A DNA stretch of 64,000 nucleotides from Certhia americana (Eukaryota > Chordata > Aves > Passeriformes > Certhiidae), in assembly GCA_018697195.1 (NCBI GenBank), contig CM031872.1, positions 9,121,995 to 9,185,994 of the forward strand. The letters run 5' to 3'. The translations under genes and the position numbers were made by a program. Below, piece by piece: positions 58,512-64,000 of this stretch. Under the pieces are notes generated by a model. That model saw only the letters and a list, made by a program, of their open reading frames with translations, was not told where the DNA came from and ran no database searches. The stretch's first letter is position 1. Every line of letters begins with the position of its first letter.

Positions 58512-61500
58512 GTAGGCAATTTCTTTTTATGGTCGTATTGATGAATATCTGTCTAGGTATCGATCATCCTGCTGGCTGTTGAACCCTTTCATTGCTGCTA
58601 TTATGGGCTTTGGAATTTGATGAATTTTTTTTCTCAGTATTTGGCTCACATTCCAGTTCTTCAAATGCAATCTCAGTAATGGTCTCAGTAGTGTCTTACC
58701 CCTGATTTGGTATTCTCCAGCCAGGCTAAGGAAAATCTGTGCTGAAGACTGAAGCAGCCAATTTTGAGAGACCCATTAGTTGTTGGCTATGAGCAGCATA
58801 TTGTAACAGCACACAGTTTATTTTAACTCCAGACTCTGAGGAGTGGGGATTGGATGTCACAGAAAGCTCATGTGTATTTGGAGAGGTAAAAGGCTCTCAG
58901 GCATGAAACAGAACATGAATACTCTTAGGTAGACTTTAGGTAGGTAATTCCATACTCTTACTGCTGTGTACAGCTCTCTGTGGGTGCTGCTGTGGAGGGG
59001 CAGCTGAGTCTGGGGGTTGTGAGCAGGGAGGCGGGTACCAGGCTCCTGTTGCACACTCTGGGTGGGTAATGAAACTCTTCTCTGCCCCTTTCTACATATA
59101 AATGAAAACAGGGGTAATGCCACCTCATTGTAGGGCAGCTTTCTGTGGGTGGATGTGAGTTCATAAAATCCTCATCTTCTCATCTAAGGAGTCCTTGGGC
59201 TTCAGTTTGAGGAGTGGCATGGTCAAATAACTTGCATCAGGTGGGTACCACGTACCTACAATCACTCCAAATTCAGACAAGTTAGCATGTTTAAGTAATA
59301 AGTTGTTTCTTGCGAATTGAGTTAGAAGTATAAGCACAGAAAAGATGAAGATTCAAGCTGAAATTCTGTTTTCTGTGTTCTATGTTACAGCTTTTTTAGG
59401 GCAATTCATGGAGCTATAGGGGGGAAACTTCAAAATGGTAAGAACACCTAAAGTTCAGGTTAAGAAGGAAAGTATGAGCTCTTCAGGAGTCCCTTCCATT
59501 GCAGCAATTCAGGCTATATTTATAGCTTCCTGAATAGAGAGAAGTTTTTAAACAACATTATCAGCTCTACTGGAGCTTTAAATACACATAATTAAGTTGG
59601 AAAGAAAAGCCAATTTTTTTTTTTTTTTTTTTACTCCAGCAAGGTTGTTTTTTAAAAAATTCCTCTAGCTCAGTTTGACTTCAGTCACTTACCAGTGAAC
59701 AAAGCTCAAATAAGGAAATAATTTAAATACTAATGCTTGAAAACATTGAAAGAAAAAAAATCCAATTTTTAATACTGTTCAAATGGAGAGGAACTCAATT
59801 AAGCAAATATCATCAAAGCCATAATGCAAATTGGATTGTTTTAACACTGTAGTTCTGAGAACTTGAGGTGTTAGTTACAGCAACTAATACAATTTTTAAG
59901 AAAAAAAACCATTATATTTTATCTGATAGTACCCTTTTATCACTTGTTCTGTGACCACCATAAGGCACATATAAAGTGAAAGAAAAACCTTGTAAATGAT
60001 AGTTCACAGATTTAAGACCATGTCTTAACGTTATTCTGAGGTACAGAAATGTTTCTACTTCAAATGAAGCCTTTTTGCTGCACAGACTGTGCTTGCACAA
60101 GTCCAAGCAAACAAAATTTGAAATTACCTTAGCACTGTGCAGCTGCTTTTCAGGCACAGTTTTGTGTTCATTTTGGAGACCTGGCTGAGTTTGGACTACA
60201 GGACTTACATCTCATGGCCTTGAGCTCACAGATCTTCTACAGGTTCATTTGGACTTGAAAAAAATCTCCTCTTGACCTGAAATAGTGAGGAAAGTCTGAG
60301 CCTAGAGCCTCAGAAAATCCAGAGATGCTCCAAAGAATTTTTTTTTAATTTTTTTTTTTTTTTTTTAAACAGACAGATTTAATTTATTTATCTTTGCACA
60401 GACACTGTAGTGCAGCATTGATCATGGACAATGAACCCACAGAGGGCAGTAAGAGGAATTCCATGTGTCTGGAGCCTTTATTTGGTGGCTGATGTGCTTT
60501 GGCTGAGCTCAAACTCCCTGCTATGATGAGTGTTTGTATTCAGTAAGGCAAAATAGAGCAGTTGGGTCTGTGGGCATATCACTGGAGTTGTAAGCCTGAC
60601 TTACACTGCTTTTTGTGTTTAGGTTAACAAATACAGGTTTAGGGTCCTGATTTTGGCAGAAAAGCCTTTACTGACTACAGGGGTGAAGATTCAAACCCTG
60701 CGTTTGACTTTGGTATTGCTGTCAGCACCATTCCCCGAGAGAGAGATTTCCATGTCAATTAGTGACAAAGTTAAAAACTGGTTGGCACCATCTGGGCCCA
60801 TTTTGTATCTCCAGCCCCTCTTGTCATCGTTTTCATTGGCCAAGAGTCCTCACACCCCTCTAGTGCAGAACTTGCACCACAGCAGGGAAGACATTGCAGC
60901 CATGGAGAACTCACATCTCATTTCAGGTATTTCCTCTGCTAAAGTTCAGTCTAGCAATAGCAGAAAAAAGGAGAAAGATCCTTCAATCTGGTGAGGTAGG
61001 GGAGGGAAGAAAAAAAGATGAAATGGTACCAATAAAAATTTTCCTGAACTTTATTTATAAAGACTTTTCAGACTCTTCCTTGGTACTGGTCTTTGTTCCT
61101 TCCACACACTCAGTGTCAGCAGTTGCAGCCAGCTGTTCACCAAGCAGAGCTTATTCATAAAATATTCTGTCCTCTGTAACCCACCAAAAACTGCTAATGC
61201 TTGATTAATGCTGTAATAAACAGGAACCCTCCTCAGTGCCTCTTTTTCCCAAAAAGATGATGTATCTGTTCCCAGCCACTTTCCTTCTGATTATGAGTCC
61301 CAGTCCATCAAGCTCCATCCTGGGACAGAGTTGCTCTGAGCCTTGATACAAAAAACACTGTGGGTGATTTTTGATTAAGTAATACCACTAGAACAATTCC
61401 AAGACACCTCTGATTTATGTTACAATTTTTTTGTGATCCTTTTGGGCACCTTGGACAAAGGGCTCAGGCATTTGGATGGTGTCATTCAGTCACTGTCGTG

Positions 61501-61589
61501 GTGTAACTGCATGCGGAGCTGATCCCAGCAGCACAGCTGGTTGGGTTTTTTCAGTTTCCTGCCTGTCTTTGTGGCACCTCTCCAAAAAT

Positions 61590-61960
61590 ATTTAACTCCA
61601 AAAAGCTGATGTTTCGTGCATAGTGAGGTGGCAGAGATTTAAGTGCATTGAAGTTTGTCAGAGGGACAGCAGTAAGAATGGGGACTCTGCTCTCAGAGCT
61701 GCTCAGCAGAAAAGCCGTAAACATTGTGGTACCAACTAGATCATCTCTCCTCTTTTTTAATAGCCTGCAGGGAAAAAACAAAGGACTGGTTATCATTAGC
61801 CACACAGCAGGCTTTATCCAAGAATATCTGCCTCACTTCTTTTTATTAATTTCATGAGAGTGGGACAAAATGTATTTTGTCCCAGCAGAAGGTTTACAAA
61901 TATTGTTCTGCTTTTCTGCAATTCCGGGAAATTAGAACATGCTAAGATCATACAGTCTGG
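61590..61960. promoter_or_regulatory. Candidate conserved element in intron 2
   Basis: Unique segment carrying the 24-bp palindrome at 61,861 and words such as GCCGTAAACATTGTGG and CTGGTTATCATTAGCC. No exon-like frame with proper splice sites and no repeat similarity. Confidence 0.3.
61861..61884. repeat. Perfect 24-bp inverted repeat
   Basis: Left arm TGGGACAAAAT and right arm ATTTTGTCCCA are exact reverse complements separated by GT. It lies in unique sequence of PAPPA intron 2. Confidence 0.9.
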
Positions 61961-62530
61961 CCCAATACAAAGGGAAGGAGCAAGAATAAACACCCTTGCC
62001 AGAAAGACTCATTCTTTGTGTTGTTTGGTATATTGCTGGTTACAAAACAGGGAGGACTTTGAGCTCATGACACCTACCATGGCTGCTCTCCAAAGAACTT
62101 GAAAGAAGCAGCAAGGGATCATAGGAAACCATGCTCGGTAAATGCCATTTGATGTGGTGAGTTCTTGCACCATCCTATGGTTAACTGAGACGTTCTTTTT
62201 ATGTAATATTGGGCTCACACATCAGGCTTCACCACAGGATTTCATGGACAGATAAGGAAGCATTCCCCTTGGTGCCTGCTTAGGAAAACACAGATGAAAT
62301 TCCTGAAGCAGTAAAAGTACTGGAGTCTCTTCAAACTCCCTCGATCCTTATGGCCTACCAAATGCTTGCTGGAAATCCCCCCCAGAATAACTATCCTGGG
62401 GACAGACTTTCTCAGCATCTACATGTGTGCCCCAAAGGCTCACAACCCTTCATTTCTGCCTAACCGAGGGGCAGGACGAGCTGCAAGAGCTCTGATCCAT
62501 TTGCAGCAAATTCATTTGCACCAAACCAAG

Positions 62531-62610
62531 GAATCATAGAACCACAGAATGATTTGGGTTGGAAGCAACATTAAAGATCATCTAGTTCCAACCCTCCCTG
62601 GGAGCTGGAG
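62531..62610 (-). mobile_element. CR1 LINE, short 3' terminus
   Basis: Antisense CR1 terminus (GAATCATAGAACCACAGAAT, GATTTGGGTTGGAAGCAACA, TTAAAGATCATCTAGTTCCA) in PAPPA intron 2. Similarity fades after CCAACCCTCCCTGGGAGC; the following 90 bp may be diverged CR1 too. Confidence 0.85.
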
Positions 62611-64000
62611 CCCAGTGTCCTGCTGATCCCACCCTCCCCTGTGTCCTTTTCCAGCACTTGTTCAGCTCTGTTCACATCGTGTCACACCAGCTCACTCAGG
62701 GTTAAGGGCACTGGCACATTCCAGGCATACATAAATTAGACTTAAAATACATGCCTGACCCATTTGTAGGAATTTCCATAGTGGTTTTGAGCAGCAGTGG
62801 GTGTGACATAGCTGTGTACGAGTGCTTTGGGCTGGGGCACGTGGAAAAAAGCAGTAGCATCAGGAGGAGGTGGTTAATCCATTGCCCAGGGCAACCTCAG
62901 ACAGGTGACTGAGCTGCACTTCAGGGCTCTTCCATGGAGTATCAGATCAACCTCTTTTCCTTCTCTTCTGCTGGAAATCTCTTCATGAGACGTACTTGAA
63001 AAATATGGTCAGCTTACTCTGGAGGAGGGAGGCACACTGAATGCCCTTTTCCAGGAGCTAGAGTTGTAAGAAACACTCCTTGATTCCCAATAAAGCACTA
63101 ATTTCCACTTAATCCTAAACACTAAAAAGAACAGACAAAATTCTTCAAAGCTCTTCAGTTCCGCGAGCTTGAGAACTTAATCCCCTGCCTCGAAGAGACC
63201 ATTGTGCAGCTCTTGACATCAAGGATTCCTGCATTCACACAGGTATCAGACAGACATATAGCAAATACCTGAGTTTTTGTCTAGGGATTCAGTGTTAAAT
63301 GTCCAGTTCTTTAATTAGCAGCTCCAGGGCTGTTTAGAAGGCGAAGAGTAATGCTGTCAAGGACGGAGCTGCTGTATCTTGGTAGTTGTCACCCAAAAGC
63401 CAAGTCCCAACAGGAAATCCTCTGTTCTCTCTGTTTATTCTGTCCTCTGTTCCAGATGTCAGGGATGTTAATCAGCTGGGAGGAGTTGCATCTGTTCCCA
63501 TGCTAGCAACTGACATTTATAAGTCTAGTATTGAATTCTGATACAGACAGGACTGCAGTGCTAAAGAAACTATTTCTATACGATTGCACACCCTAGAAAC
63601 AGTAGGAGTTTGCTCGATTTAGCTTGACCCACAGTCAACTTTTCCAGCAGCTTTTTTCAAGAAACATTTTTTCCCCAAGACTCATAGAACTCATGGTTTC
63701 TTTCATGGATGTTATCCATTAAGGAGAAAGATCACTGTCTAGTCAAACTGCAGGGTGCTTGGGATGAAGGGGGCCTATAAAATCTATGGAATAAACTACC
63801 AGAGATCATTAAGAATCCTTGTGGGAGACAACAGATTAAAGTATTATTATACAGCCAGTGCTGCTACAGACCCGTTTGTCTCTGAAACCTCACGTGGAAG
63901 ATTTGCAAGTGCGGAGTCTGCAGATTTGACAGGGATTGAATTTGCCCCTTGCTGCTGGCCAACACCATATCCTCTAGGATCAGCTGCCCCACAGATGATT

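Larger units (their letters stand above)
58512..64000 (+). other. PAPPA: PAPPA intron 2 (5' part, continues past the window)
   Basis: Begins at donor GTAGGC after codon 488. Nothing in the remaining 5.5 kb reads as the next PAPPA exon. It holds poly-T tracts (59,617-59,632 and 60,338-60,366), a short antisense CR1 end at about 62,531, a 24-bp perfect palindrome at 61,861, and otherwise unique AT-rich sequence. Confidence 0.9.

Noticed and set aside
57616..58515. A self-standing 299-codon gene
   Set aside because: It is only the 3' part of PAPPA exon 2. The protein continues upstream to the acceptor at 57,442 and the apparent stop lies in the intron donor.
1..64000. Bacterial-type systems (operons, CRISPR arrays, toxin-antitoxin, phage)
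   Set aside because: The window is vertebrate nuclear DNA with introns and CR1 elements. Repeats are microsatellites and transposons, with no regularly spaced direct repeats.

Overview
This is a stretch of bird nuclear genome, probably from a songbird. Two things show this: repeated copies of the avian LINE CR1, with the hallmark 3' end 'TTCCAACCCAAACCATTCTATGA', broken into short pieces here as TTCCAACCC / AACCATTCTATGA, and a vertebrate gene with spliced exons and long introns. The 3' wording of several CR1 copies ('CAGCCTGGGACAGTGGGAGG') resembles that common in songbirds, but the order is an inference and the species cannot be read from the window. Gene density is very low: one gene, PAPPA (pappalysin-1, pregnancy-associated plasma protein A), on the + strand, and only its first two coding exons. 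Layout: (1) 1 to about 29,740 is the 5' flank of PAPPA, with no recognisable exon. It holds five 3'-end CR1 fragments, one composite antisense retroviral LTR (17,557-18,434), microsatellites, and several AT-rich, repeat-free blocks that look like conserved non-coding elements. (2) About 29,750-31,371 is a strikingly purine-rich stretch leading to the PAPPA start codon; its last 370 bases contain no ATG and probably include the 5' UTR. (3) 31,372-31,768 is exon 1 in a CpG island: signal peptide, propeptide with two basic cleavage sites, and the start of the laminin-G-like domain. (4) 31,769-57,442 is intron 1 (25,674 bp), with a long CR1 copy, an ancient CR1-like LINE, a possible LTR and a possible ancient MITE. 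(5) 57,443-58,511 is exon 2: the rest of the laminin-G-like domain and Lin-Notch repeats 1 and 2. (6) 58,512-64,000 is the start of intron 2. The two exons join in phase (G|GA = Gly133) and give 488 complete codons plus two bases, about 30 % of the usual length of roughly 1,600 residues. The zinc-binding catalytic motif, LNR3 and the SCR modules lie beyond the window. I found no RNA genes, no second protein gene, no CRISPR array and nothing bacterial. I do not see a novel multi-gene system. The points most worth checking are the purine-rich ATG-free leader, the composite LTR, the candidate enhancers and a perfect 24-bp palindrome in intron 2.
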